From Lasioglossum baleicum (Eukaryota; Arthropoda; Insecta; Hymenoptera; Halictidae): a stretch of 64,000 bases of DNA. The stretch spans positions 20,290,810 through 20,354,809 of the forward strand of contig NC_134931.1 of assembly GCF_051020765.1 (NCBI RefSeq), read 5' to 3'. A model generated the notes under the pieces. The model was not told where the DNA came from, made no database searches, and worked only from the letters and a program-made list of their open reading frames with translations. Positions within the stretch are counted from its first letter, which is position 1. Every line of letters starts with the position of its first letter. A program made the position numbers and the translations under genes. Of this stretch, positions 1 to 12,200 are shown piece after piece.

Positions 1-1036
1 CCCGCACACGTACGCTCGCCGCATTATGCTCGGGGTTCGATTCCCGAAGAATCCGGCGTCCTCGAACCCGTGTATCGTCGCGAGGTCTCCTGAAAAGGCG
101 TCCTTAAAGGGCCACGGTCCGGCTCTCTCTCTCTCTCTCTCCCTCTCCGTCGCAGGACACACGCGTGCACGCGCGCCACCGGCATAATTTGTCGACCATT
201 CAAATGCGTAATGATGCAAGTCAAGCACGTACCTAGGAGCCGAACCCGTCGTCTCCAACGAAACCTTCGACTATCGTAGAAAGCAGGAGGAGCATGCTCG
301 TGGTATAGCGTGCGACGATTTTCCACGGACGAGCTCGCGGCTACGTGTGTCGATTTCACGGGCAGGTGTCCCTCGCCCTTTCGACTATTACGTGGACACG
401 GGAGAAGAGGGTTGGCATAACTCCCTCTCTCTCGCTCACTCGCTTTCTCGATGGGTGTATAATAATGGATAGTCTTTTAAGATTCCAGACGTGGTCGAAA
501 CAATGAGGGATGAGGGGAGGGACCATTGTCTTGGCGCCTCGAGATCGTCGGTGTGTCGAATTCCAGGATACGCTCGCGATCAGTGGCGTAGCCGACGAGG
601 AGTCTGCGTTTAGAGCATAGCTGTGGGTATAGATCAAAGGATAACGCCAGACTCATTCGTTCAAAATAAACTGAAACGTGGGGATACTAAAATTTCAAGA
701 AAGGAAAACAGAAAGTTCTGGATCCTTTTCGTGAAATGGGCCAATGTACTTATCGGGAAATAATGGACACGGTACTTACAAGCTAAAAAGGACGAAACAC
801 TATTTCAGGGGATAAATAATAAGTAGTTTATTTTATTTTAAATTGTGTGCACACGATACATACATCTTTATCAATAGGAGACGATATTCGAAGAATTCAA
901 GAACAACACACCATTTACAAGTCAAAGGACAACGAAGAATCGTGAACAACATTTCGCACGTAAATCCATTTTGGTTTTCTTTGTGTCCGCGTCTCGACGG
1001 CCCAGCCAACAGGAAATGGTAGGCAGTTCTGAAAGA
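1..1036. other. Non-coding flank
   Basis: No gene recognised. Contains a (CT)n tract at about 122-147 and an AT-rich block at about 780-880. Open frames on the minus strand here are short and without recognisable content. Confidence 0.6.
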
Positions 1037-1333
1037 ATGTTTTGTTCACGCAGGATTTGCGTCGTTTCTTTATTTTTGATATCGTGCACAGCAAAGTCGC
1101 AAAAGGAAAAATCGACCGACGATTCGGAGAAATCAGGCGAGGAGGCTACTCTCCAGGTACCGCCGCCAGTGGTCACGCTCGCCACCAAGGACACCCGATC
1201 GTTTTACAAATTAAATACGTACGCGTGGCGGGACGCGGAGGGGTTAATGCATTATGCGAAAAAGATAGCGAAGCTTTGGGAGACCGGCTCGGCGCGGCGA
1301 AGCGAGAAACCGACGGATAAAAGAAAGCCGTAG
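1037..1333 (+). CDS. Candidate small secreted protein, 98 aa, unknown function
   Basis: I do not recognise this ORF. From the ATG at 1037 the protein begins MFCSRRICVVSLFLISCTA, which has the shape of a signal peptide (basic start, hydrophobic core, small residues). An acidic Ser/Lys/Glu stretch, a short Pro-Val run and a Lys/Arg-rich C-terminus follow. The second half has GC-ending codons and aromatic residues (SFYKLNTYAWRD) that look more like coding sequence than most open frames here. Dibasic KK and RR pairs could suggest a processed peptide, but no Gly-dibasic amidation site is seen. An earlier in-frame ATG at 971 would bury the signal sequence. Alternatively the part after CACAG at 1087-1091 is a terminal exon of a longer gene. 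It lies upstream of the ephrin leader on the same strand. Chance remains possible. Confidence 0.33.
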   Translation: MFCSRRICVVSLFLISCTAKSQKEKSTDDSEKSGEEATLQVPPPVVTLATKDTRSFYKLNTYAWRDAEGLMHYAKKIAKLWETGSARRSEKPTDKRKP

Positions 1334-4300
1334 AATCGATTCTTATGCTGGTGGCTCCATTGTTCCGACGGACACCTTGACGCGCGGAAATGTTGCCTAA
1401 TGGCTAATGGATCCCTGGGATCTTTTACGATCGCCGCGCGCGAGCGTTCCACGACTTCCCTAAATCCCCGTGTCGCACAGGTGCCAATCTCTCGGGCGAG
1501 CCGCCCCGAAAGATCAATTAACAGGGCACCCTCGACTATATCCTGCCACGATCTTCGATCGCTTGTGTCTCGAATCATCCACCGAGTCCGTCGCAAAGAC
1601 GATCGATCGACGATCGATGGACGTCAGGATCGACGCGACGCGTGTCCAATCATAGTTCAAGGCTGGGTCAGAGCCGAGATCTTCGCGGTGGTTCCGTAAT
1701 GAAGCGAAATGGATTGGGCCCTGGCGAAGGTGTGGACGCGCGAGTGTATAGGTGGACGAGCCTGTGCGGTACACGCGCTCGTTACCAATTCGGCAAACGC
1801 CGGTGAATAATGATGATCGATGACCGCTAAGCATTTTACCGTGTACGACCGAAGATCACCGGTGAGTACTCGAACATCAGCCGCGGCCGCTTTTGACCAG
1901 CGAAGTTATTAAAATATGATAATTCACGCGTAACCCGGGCCGAGAGAGCATTTCTTGGAAACGCAGAGGGGCGTTCAGGAAGAGGCCCGGTCGTTTTGGT
2001 GAAACTAATTGCTGTTTTATGAAAATGAAACAGTGAAGCATGACGGATGTCGTGGATATAACAGCCGAATATTATTCAGCGGGATCAGCAGAGTTGCGTG
2101 TGTTTAAGGTGCACCGAACGGACCGGCAAGGGAATTATTTATACGCGTCGGAATGTTATTGAATCTCATTCCAAATCATTCGCTGGTTTTCGATATCGAT
2201 ATCGAGAGTGACACTGGTTCGGTTCGCGCGCGAAAATCGAAAATCTGCGACGTTATCCGTCCAGAAAACCGTTATCGCGGGATCGGTCTTTGAAATCCGT
2301 GTAATAAATCGCCGCAATAGCGATGGATTAATTTATCATCGGTCCGCGCCTCCGGGTGATTTATTTCCAGCGGTAACGTCATCGATACCGATGCATTAAT
2401 AATGCTGCAACTTTCTTGATTTGCGAGTCGGTCCGCGCGGCGAGGTGGAAATAATCGAACCGGCTCGGAATATTAAAGTCAAGGACCATTAGGTGATTAC
2501 ATAATCTCCGGGGCCCGTTGAATTATCGATAAATGCAACTCCCGGATTTGGTATTCGACATCGGTCTTTCCGTGGTCGTGAAATTACCATTTTCGAATCG
2601 CTGCACCTGCCGCCCCCCCCCCCCCAGCCGCTGCCGAATGACTGCGGATTCATACGGTTGTACAGGCCACCGATAGACCCTCGAGGACCAAAGAAACTCG
2701 AACGCTCCGCCGCTATTCGTCCTAATGTGTGCTCAGGATTTCGGCTGTCCCACAGGTTCCCTTTTCCGGAGCCACTTGAAAATTCATTATAGCTCGCCGA
2801 CGGCTCGAAAGCTTTCTCGGAACTTTCGCTGCTGATGGCCTATTGAGGATCGACGCTCCGAGCGCAGACTCGCTCGTTCGACCGTCCTCTAAACTCCTGC
2901 TTCATTCCCAACACCACGATTATGCGATAGAACCATGTGATCTTTCTATCACTCGTGCATTTTCACCCTGAGCTACAAACGCTCCGCCTAAATTCTAATT
3001 TTGCTGCAGGGAATCTAAACTATCGTAAACTTTTTTGTCAACTCTTGTTGTCTTCGCTTCTTTTATTCAGTAAAAAAAGCAGATATCAAGAAGCAAGAGA
3101 ATGTTGCTTCAAATAGCTTAATCATTCACGATATACGAAACGAAGTGTGGGATATTTTCCATTTCGAGAGACGGGCCGAAAGAATTTCAATGAACGTAGT
3201 TGCTCGAGCTGCGAGACGTTTGAAAGAAAAATGCCTGTCGACCCTGCGGGGTAACGAGACGAGTAATCACGGGTAGCCGAACGTAAACTTGCCGCGAAAG
3301 TTCTTGGAGCATGAATCCCGGCAGGAGCAAACACAAACGGGAGCGGCGAACGTTCGACGGTTTTCCGTAAACGGCGAATGTTGCTCGTAGTAGATCGACA
3401 CACCTGCCCTCCGGAATACCTGCGGCTTCGGTCCGCCGAGTTTGACCCCCGAAAATGAGCATCGATGGTGTGTGCACAGGATTCGGTCTTCCAAACGGCG
3501 CTTCTTCTTTTCCCTGCGAAGTCTGCGAGCGAACCGCAAGAATAACGATCAATATTTGCGAAGCACTTTCATCTCCATGAGTCGTCCTATTTATACAACC
3601 GACCGATCGAAGTGGCTCTTCACCTCTTTATCCGCTCGCGCATCCGTTTGATATCTTCATCGCCGGCGAGAGCGAACCACCTCCTTCGGCTCTCCTCGAT
3701 CGCGCGCGATCGCGAAAAGAGGAAGACGCCGAGTAACGAGGAAGAAAGTACCCGAGATGCGCAACAAACGAATCGTAGGTCAACGATCAGGGACCCGACC
3801 CGCTCTGTTTCAGGACGATTTAGAGATCCCGCGGAATGGAGCGTGACTCGACTTTATTAAGGACGCGGGCTGCTCCGAACCCAGATCCTCTCTTTCCCTG
3901 CTCCCGTTTCTCGCATTTTTCTTGTTCGAAACTGTTGGCACACCTTCTGCGGAGGTTAGAGAGCCGTGAGTCACCGCAGGAATGCATACGAGTCCCGGTG
4001 GACCGTGAAATAGAGAAAAGAATTCTCATCGTTCACGAAATCAAACGTTTCAATTGTCAAACATTTTGAGATCTGAACAACAGAAGAAATTATAATAGCA
4101 CACGAGTCTCCATGATCTATGGAATAAGGAACACAAGCGTTCAAGATATATTTCAAACAAGATTTCCACCTCCCCACTGAAGATCGTGGTGTTAATATAA
4201 TTATTCCGGTATTAGAAACCCTGTACGAAGGAGACTGCATCTATGAAATGAAAATAAATATTTATGAACTAGCTCGCAGCGATTGCTAGGATTCTATCAG

Positions 4301-7099
4301 GTTCCAGACGCAGTAAAACTCTTATCAAACTCGGTAAAATTGTTTAGCATAAGTTTGAATCAATACGAGCGCATGAATCCCGCAATCCGGCCAGCAAGTG
4401 ATACCTTGAAGCCTTTAATTACGCGAGTCCCCGTATGCACGCGGCAGTGGGATCATTTAGAACAGGACCGAGAACCTGAATCGAATATAAAAAGGGGCAG
4501 AAAATGATTACGCTGCTCCAGGAAAGGTTTCGCAGGTGAGATCCGGGGGGTTTTGCTAGGATCGGACGTGTTTCTTCGGTCCTCTATTAACGTAGCCGTC
4601 GGGTTTTCTAGTGGGAGGATGCGGTCCTGGCGCCGTGGCCCGATAGAATTTGAAGCGTTACATTAGTCGGACTAATGACCGACATGACTGTCCGTAGGTA
4701 GATACCGGTTCTTCGAGATCCGAGAGAGGAGTATGCCCCGGGAGGATCGTTGCATACGGCCGCGGCCGGAGCAATACGGCGAATGATCATCGTTCGCGAT
4801 GAGGGCGCCACGTACCCGGGTGCATTCGCAGGGAATATATGCACGCTCGCATGCATCGCTCTTCCCCGCCTCGGTCTCTCTCTCTCTCCGCCTCTCATAT
4901 TTCGTCCGTAAGCACACGCATCCACGGAGAAATGTGCTTGCGCACCCTATTCGTCTTCTGTCCTCCCCTGCCCCCCTACACCGCCCCTATTTTTTCCCTG
5001 TTAGACGATCCCCGGCAGAGATTCAGTCGACGAACTATCGAACCCGCCGAGAAAAAGATGCGCAAACAGATACAGAAACATTATTGGCCGGTCGATTTGC
5101 ATTTCGCGATAAGCCATCTATTGCTCCGCCTAATTGCGTGCGTCGATGGGTCAATCGACTTGGACGACCGAAGCAGATAGGCTACCAATTACTCGAGAAT
5201 ATGCTACCAGTCAAGATGTGGCCCAAGATGTGATCAAAAAGAGGGACCTTTCATTTCAAGAACGGTCCTGTATTTGTCTGTCGATCTAATGAACTTTCAA
5301 AAGACTAGATAATGCCCCGGAGGCTTCCGTTTCATCTGATTTTTGTGGTTGCCGAGCCAGCGCCGGTAATGATGCTCGACAAAGTATACCGGTAAATCTG
5401 AAGCAGTTTTAAAGCGTCCTATATTTATAGCAAAGATACTGAAGTTTGTGGGAGTAGGACGAAAGCGACTCGCGGTGCAAACTAAAACCGGGAAAACACG
5501 TCGAGGAAACGTGAACGCGGGGCGCGTGCCGAAATTGAAACAGGAAACGGGGACTAGCGGCGATCGTAAGTCAAGGGAGCACTCTGGGTCCCTTAAAAGC
5601 CTGTTGCGACGGTGAACGAAAACGAGTAGGGACGCTAATTCATAGGGTCTCGGGGCGAATCGTGATCCAGACGCGCCTCCTTCGCCGTGGTTACTTGTAC
5701 GGAGATCTTCGTACGACGTAAATGATGCTTAAGGGACGACTACGTGTAATCACCGTGTTTCAGATGAGAACGATGTTTCTCGGGACCGATCCAGAAAATT
5801 AAATCCTGCGCGAGTTTTGCGATTCCAGGGGCATGGGGCCATTTGTCACGCCGCTTGCTTTCGTTAATGAGCGTCGAACTGTCTTTCCGCGACGAGATCC
5901 AGGAAGCTCTCCCAGCCATGATCAAATGAAAACAACGGATCACGTTGTCGCGAAACTTGTCTTCTAATTCGATCATCGTCTCGACGCCCTTTCTCCTCCA
6001 CGGTTGTTCCGTGGTACACGGAATCGCGAGAAACCGAGGCTAAACGACGACGACGACCTCGTTATAATGGCAGACGCGAAGAGATCGATCGATTACCGCT
6101 TCTCGCTCTCGGGCAACCTTCGTTCTCCCCGTGGATCCGTGAATATTTATAACGCGGCATTAAACCGTGAGTGCGTTCAACGATAACCGTAATATTTAAG
6201 CAGGAAATCAGGTATCTTATCGGCGGGGCGTGCAATTACGCGAATTTATTTTAATGGTGTTCAATCGACTCCGAAAACTCGCCGTAACCAAACATGGCAC
6301 CCGGCGAATAACGCTCGCCTCCCGTTGAAACGTAATTCCCTCGTGAAAATTGCTTTCCAAAAAAAAAACGAACCAAAAAAAAAGGGAGGGATTCCAATTC
6401 CCAGCACCTCGTGATGAAACCGGGACGAAATTCACGCCCCTCCTCTTCCTCCGACCCTGATAACTTCGCGAATCGGTCGAAACACGAAACCAATCGAGCC
6501 ACGCCGATGGACATCGTAAAAAAATTCAAAATATTGGAAGAAGGCCCTGGGACCTAGTCTGGCACTTCGCACACTTGTCGTTGGACACTCGTAGAATGAT
6601 GTTCGATGATCAATCGGACACTATATCGAATCCTCTCATTAAATTGATAGAATAATAATGTCCTGAAAGTTTGAACAGTTGCGACAGACCACTATGAAAT
6701 GAAAGATGCGATACAGAGTACGAATGAACAGGAAGTGAATCTTCGTGGAAAAGCGACACGATTCTCCGATGAAATTTGATCGTTTAAGCGTTTGGCGAAT
6801 CAAGGTGAGTAACTAAGGTTGATATTGATTAATCCAAAAAGCAGCGACATTTTTAAATCCTTCCATTGAAATCGTCCAAAACAGCCTGCTTGCAACGTGA
6901 CAATAGTATTTGTCTGTACATAATAAATAGTCTGTCCACGGCTTACCGTTCCTCCTTCTCGGAGATGCTAACACTTGAACGTGAAAACCGAACATTCTCG
7001 AAAACTAGGTCTCGAATGAAAAACTAATACGCTTCACCTCTTCCCCTTTGCGTACCACCTCGAGCTTCGACGAGCCTAACTTCCGATCACATGCCGTAT
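1334..7099. other. Non-coding region upstream of ephrin
   Basis: No recognisable gene on either strand. Visible items are a perfect palindrome TCGATATCGATATCGA at 2190-2205, a run of 13 C at 2613-2625, a pyrimidine-rich tract at 4865-4895 and A-runs near 6360-6385. A minus-strand frame at 5740-5976 (78 codons) resembles no known family. Upstream regulatory elements could lie here but none can be named. Confidence 0.5.
2613..2625 (+). repeat. Poly-C run (13 C)
   Basis: Homopolymer of 13 C read directly. Such runs are prone to length error in assemblies. Confidence 0.9.
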
Positions 7100-9120
7100 T
7101 AGCAATTCTACGTAGAGAAGGTAGCAAACTAGTTTCCACAGTTCGCTGTGCCGAGGAGGAGGAGAAGAACACTGCACGGAGCGAGTAAAACTACCTCAAA
7201 GTCGGCAAACGCGATGAAATTATGGCAGATGCGTTCGCGTGTTGTCGGGAAGAGAGTTAGCGAAGGAGGCCTAGCCCGAAATCCTTGGAGCAAACGAGCG
7301 CGACGCGGAATGGAGCGGCGGCGACGGCGGCACGGCGCGACGCGGCGGTCCAGAGGAGTAGAAATCCAGAAATCCGCTCGGGCGACGATTTCACGGGTAA
7401 AAACACGAGGCGGCGTTCCCGGTGCGGCACTTGTCTCGTATCGGCACACTCTCGAGGCTCGAAATCCTCCGAGCCGACGACGACGGCAGAACACGGAGCG
7501 GAGCGGAGCGCGGAGCGCTCTGGGGAGATCCTCCACTCGGAAACTCGCGTCTCGCGAGCAGGCGGCGTAATACCGCGCGTAGTCGCCGAGTGGAGCGAGA
7601 CACGTCGGTCGGCGCGAGTCGAGACCGAGGGTTCCCGTGGCTGGTTCGTGCGATTCCGCCGGCGCTCGGCGATCCCCGACACCCCCGTTCGCCGTTCGAG
7701 TCTGCCGACGCGAGACGAACGGCCGCGACACTCCGCTCGGCCGACAGACGCGTCCGCGACACCGACCAGAACGGAGGTGCTGTTCTCTCTGCGTTGAACG
7801 GCGCTCGTCTCGAACGAACCTCTCGTGTGCAAACAGTCCCACTGTGTCGAGTCCCGGAGCGAGTCGCGCCGATCTACGACCGGGCGCAGCATAGTCGACA
7901 TCGACCGTCTCCCCGAGTGATCCAGGATTGTTACAAGGATTCTTTTTTACTCCGGAACACGAAAGAAAAAACGGAGATCTTGTTCTTTTTTTTGTGGATC
8001 AGTGAAGAGCGTCGCTCTCGAGGCGACCCGTGCGAATCGCAAGTGCGTGAGAAAGTAAAACCGGGGGTGTGCTCCAGGCGAGAAGGATACCGCCTCGTTT
8101 CTTGTGCTCCTCGTGAGATCCTCCAGTGCGATCTTTGACTCCGTGGTTTCTTGCTCCGTGCCCCGTGCCGCCAGGATCGCCGCGCCGAGAAGACTATCTC
8201 TCTCTTTCTCCGGTGCTGTTACCTAGCAGTGTTTTCCTTTTTTTCCGTTTTTCGTCGAAAGTTTTTGTGGTGAAGAAACAGAGTTGCTCTCACCCTCTCC
8301 GTGTGGTTTTTTGTTTGTTGGTTTTCAATGTTCCGTCGAGCTACGTGAGCGACGCCGGGATGCTCGGCAGGTTGGTCGTTCGGTGGTCGGAGTGATTCCG
8401 TCGGATACTGTTCGCTGCGGCCCCATCGGAGTTTCGTCGAATCGTTCGGATTAATCTCGTTAGGATATAGCTCGCGCGCTGCACCAGTCTTTTACCGATC
8501 GAAGGCTCGTCATCTGTGGATTTTGGTTGATCGTTTCGGGTCGGCGTGCAGATAAAGTTGGACCAATGAGAGGGTTTGCTGCAAGGTGCGCTCCAGGTGA
8601 GAGAAACACGGGGTGGACCCATGGAACAACGCGTACCTCGATGGACACCGTTGGAAGCAGCCGAGCACCGGAGAAACTCGATCGGTTCTAATCGGCGGTC
8701 GATCGCGGCCGATCCTATCAGACAGCGTCGCGAGTCCCGAGTCCAGAATCGTCTCTGACTCGGCTCCGTTTCCGAAGACCATAGAGAGAGGCGGCTGTGT
8801 GTGTGATCATCCGTGCGCCGCTCTTTCCGCTGGGAATGTCTCGAGGATAACCGGCCCGGGAAAAACAGGATCCCCCGCTCAACCGAAGAGCGTTCAGGAG
8901 GGCTGCGAGAAGAATCGGAAAAACGCGACGAGGAGAACCGTTAGCCGTTCGGGGAAAGTGAAGCGTGGATGTGGTGTTCGTGCAACGGTGGTGGAACGTG
9001 GTTGTGGACGGCAGCAACGAAGGTGCAGGTGTTGTTGTTGTTGTTGTCGTCGTTGTTGTTGGTTCTTGTTGAGTCCCGGTGAACGTGGTGACGGTGTTGC
9101 TCGTTGTCCACGTTGTTACG
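7100..9120 (+). promoter_or_regulatory. CpG-dense promoter and 5' leader region of ephrin
   Basis: About 2 kb of GC- and CpG-rich sequence lies directly before the ephrin start. Stops are rare on both strands because of base composition, so many open frames here are not genes. A pyrimidine-rich block at about 8185-8275 and an initiator-like TCAGT at 7999-8003 are visible. I cannot place the transcription start. Several upstream ATGs precede the start codon. At least the last tens of bases must be 5' UTR of exon 1. Confidence 0.55.
9031..9063 (+). repeat. (GTT)n trinucleotide tract in the 5' leader
   Basis: Imperfect GTT repeat with two CGT interruptions, ending about 57 bases before the ephrin start codon. 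Its length could vary between individuals. Confidence 0.85.
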
Positions 9121-9239
9121 ATGGTTTCCTCGTCCTTTGTGACTTTGGTGTTCCTCGTATGCCTGCAAACGGTACTGCTGTCCACTGTGAGCAATTGCGC
9201 GAAGACGATCAGCATGTACTGGAACACCACCAACTCCAT
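9121..9239 (+). CDS. Ephrin: Ephrin coding exon 1: signal peptide and first domain strand
   Basis: Encodes residues 1-39 and two bases of codon 40. A hydrophobic core (residues 6-20) followed by STVSNC makes a typical secretory signal peptide. The mature protein probably starts near AKTISMYW, the first strand of the ephrin fold, and carries the sequon N35-T-T. The donor at 9240 is a consensus GTAAGT. The exon continues upstream as 5' UTR. The domain is cut here by a 43-kb intron, so exon 1 has no independent meaning as a protein. Confidence 0.9.
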
Positions 9240-12200
9240 GTAAGTGCCACCGGAATTTTCGCAAACAATTTCCTGAGATACATCCCCCCACCCGTCGCTC
9301 CCCGAGGAAAAGAAAATGGCCACGTGGCTCGGACACAATAACCACCAGAGAATTCTGAGCTCAGTTTCGCGAAACCGTCGACGCGAACATGTCCGCTCTG
9401 GCACGCGTGCCAAAGCGTTTTCAAAGTCGTCGCCGGGGAATCGATTTCTCTTGGCGTCGTCGCTTTTGAGTAACGACCCCTCGCGCCGGTGTCTACCCCC
9501 GTGCGCTTCCGGCGGGGCTTTTATCGCGTCGAGCCGTGCGAGACCGGAGTATCGCGTATGCCAAAATTACAGGGTGCATCGCCGCGACGTCTTGCTCGCT
9601 TTAATATGCTCGCGAATGGCCCTCGACCAGACCATTCCGTCCGCGACGTCGTCCAAATCGTCGACGATAAAAGGGACGAAACGGCCGATTCCCAGCGAAG
9701 TAGGAGAATCGTACCTGACGATCTAGTTTCCCTGAATTGTTCCACTATGTCTCCGTTACTTGGAGCATCTCGCACTAAAACGCTCCTGCCCCTTTGACTT
9801 CGAATTTTTACTGCCGTCATGAGCCACTGTCCCCGCCTCGGCTTTTAACCGTGGAATATCGAACTCTTCTTATTTCCGAACAAAGATATTCTATATATGT
9901 TTCTTCTATCGATCGTGTTTAAATTATAAATTATAAATAAACGATCGAACCGTTTTGCGCCGAAAACATTTAAAAATTTATTAAAAGATATTCTATCTTG
10001 TGAAAAGAAAAGATTTAACACGCAATTTGTTAGTTGATTCAACGTTAAACTAAAAGTGACTATTTTACATTATTTCGTGAAAATAACAAGACTGTGTCTG
10101 TCCAAATTTCTAGCTATTTTTTTCAATAAAACATTATATTTATAATTTGTGTTGTAAAGTATTCATAATGTATGAAAACGTTTGTACAGTACTGCAGAAT
10201 GATCTCTTCCTTGAGATTCAAATTGCATGAATAAGCGTTAACGATGCTTGCTTCGCTTTACGCGTCCGAGCAAAGTGATTAGAATTTGAAGCGCATCTGA
10301 AGCATCCATCTCGATTCAGTCGCGATTGTTTCGGAGTGGTGAAACGTAGTGTAAAAATAATTGATTGCAGAACCGCTAAACGCAGGATTAATGGTTGAAG
10401 GGTGTAAAGGAAGCGTGTTGGGATTGAATGGGGATTCCGACGTGAAATTCCACGTGTTCCGTGGGGCTCCCGGGTCGTTTTCGCACGAGACGTGTTAAAT
10501 CGGACCGCGTAACGAGCCTCGTTATTTTATCTGCGGAAAAAAATCTATAAGCGTTCTCGTTGTTTCCTGTCAGAGGCGAAATCGCCCTGGCGCTCGGCAA
10601 ACCGAAGCGGCAGACGCGATTCACCGCACTGCCAATTAAATCCACATTATGTGGTTAGGCTAATTTGTCACGGCATTTTTCTGCTCTTCCGAGCTGGATC
10701 GGGTTCACGCGCGACTCACCGGCAAAAACGTTTTCGCCCGAAACGATCGCGGCGGCTCCGTAAAAATTCGCGTGCGGAATCACACGCTTCGGAGAACCGC
10801 TGCCCCCCCTCGCCCCCGACACGATGAAAACTAACAGTTCAGAGAGTTCAATTACCGGAGAAGTCTCGTAGCGTTTCCCCTCCATTTCTGCCTTCTTCCT
10901 GTTGTCTCCTTATACGCAGCTTGTTAGCCGAGCAAATTTCTTTCGCCGGTTACGCGGCGATTTGCGTAGACCGCGATATTTCTCGACCGAGCGAGAGGCG
11001 ACAAAACAAATAATAATTGACGCGACTCCTTTTTCTCGAGCTCGAAAGACCTGCTTGGAGCGTAATTTTCTCTCGATCGCCTGGAATTTCTTGCCGATCG
11101 TTTCGTCGATCGGTGGATACCGGTTAAAGGTCAATTCGCATTACCCGTTCAGGCAGAGAACGATTTCAGAAAAACACTGTTGCGAGTTATGATCCGTTAA
11201 TTGTCCAAATAATGCCCAACAATCTCCGCTTTCCCGTATTCTGTTCCCCTTCGTCTAATAACACTGCGCATTGATCGTTCAAAGATACATGCAAACACAT
11301 TTTCAAAATGTCGTTGCCAAACATTGCATTTGTCCGAGGTGAATCGTTCGAAACCTTCGTAAAACGAAAAATTTGATCGAGAACAGGCTCCGGAATCTCG
11401 AAAAGGGAGAGAGAAAGAGAGACACGGAGGACGAATCCCGGAAAAATTACGACAGGGCCGAATAAAGATGATCTGACACCTATCGGATACACTGTCGCAA
11501 GAAAATCTCATTCAGTCACGATATCGAGTGAAACGGAATTTTTCCAAGTTCCGTTGGCCGCGGTGTCGCCGAGAAAAGTGGCCTAACTTTTTGCCGTGAA
11601 ACACGCGCGGGCGGTGCAACGTCCGAAACGCATTCAGGTTCCTCCCTGCTCGTCCGAAAACCGTGAGCCTGTGTGCGCGGATCGGCGCAACAACGAAATC
11701 CCGGGCACCCTATTCTCCTCTCGTATAAGGCCCAGGACCCCGACGTCCGGCTGACTTTGACGATCGGTTTGAAGTCGCGCATGCATTACTTGCAGCCAGG
11801 ACGAGGTGGCCGGGGTCGGCCGGTGTGTGCGTGCCTCGTACGTGTGAGAATCCATTTCGCGAAGGAGAAGGACGTTGTCAGACTGTCTTCTTCGCGGGAC
11901 GTACGTAGGGCAGTAAAAAACACGTCCCGTGCAGAAAAAAATCGAAAAGGAAGTAACGCGTACACCGAGCGCGCAAAAAGGAGAAACTGAGAAAGAAGAA
12001 AGGGGTGTACGATCCGGGGGCCCCGAGCTCGCCCGGTCGGCTGTAAATCTTGGCCGCATATTGGAAAATCGAAATTCGCTTTACGAAAAGGCGATGAAAA
12101 AAGAAAGCCAGAAGGTGCATCATGCTTTGCGAAACAAAACCAGAGAGAGAGAGAGAGAGAGAAAGAGAGGGACGGAAAGTTGTCAGCGAAAACCAGTGGC

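Larger units (their letters stand above)
8613..9341 (+). other. Upstream ORF overlapping the ephrin start codon
   Basis: An ATG at 8613 opens a frame shifted by one base from ephrin that stays open through the ephrin ATG and past the exon 1 donor at 9240. The sequence is Arg/Cys-rich and of no recognised family, including the translated (GTT)n tract as a Cys run. It is better read as leader sequence than as a gene. If the transcript starts upstream of 8613, this upstream ORF would compete with ephrin initiation. Confidence 0.3.

Noticed and set aside
30..48. tRNA-like T-arm GGGGTTCGATTCCCG near the window start
   Set aside because: The box B-like core is present, but the five-base T stem does not pair properly and no D arm, anticodon arm or matching acceptor stem is visible in the bases before it.
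7999..8003. Initiator TCAGT as the defined ephrin transcription start
   Set aside because: The five-base word is common and no matching downstream promoter element was visible at the expected distance, so the start site is left open.
7129..8138. Several long overlapping open frames on both strands (for example 7129-7842 minus and 7422-8138 plus)
   Set aside because: They overlap in all frames in CpG-dense sequence, are Arg-rich and low in information, and fit a promoter and leader region with few stop codons.
8718..9413. Minus-strand frame of 231 codons opposite ephrin exon 1
   Set aside because: It is the antisense of the leader and exon 1. The Thr-rich run comes from the (GTT)n tract.
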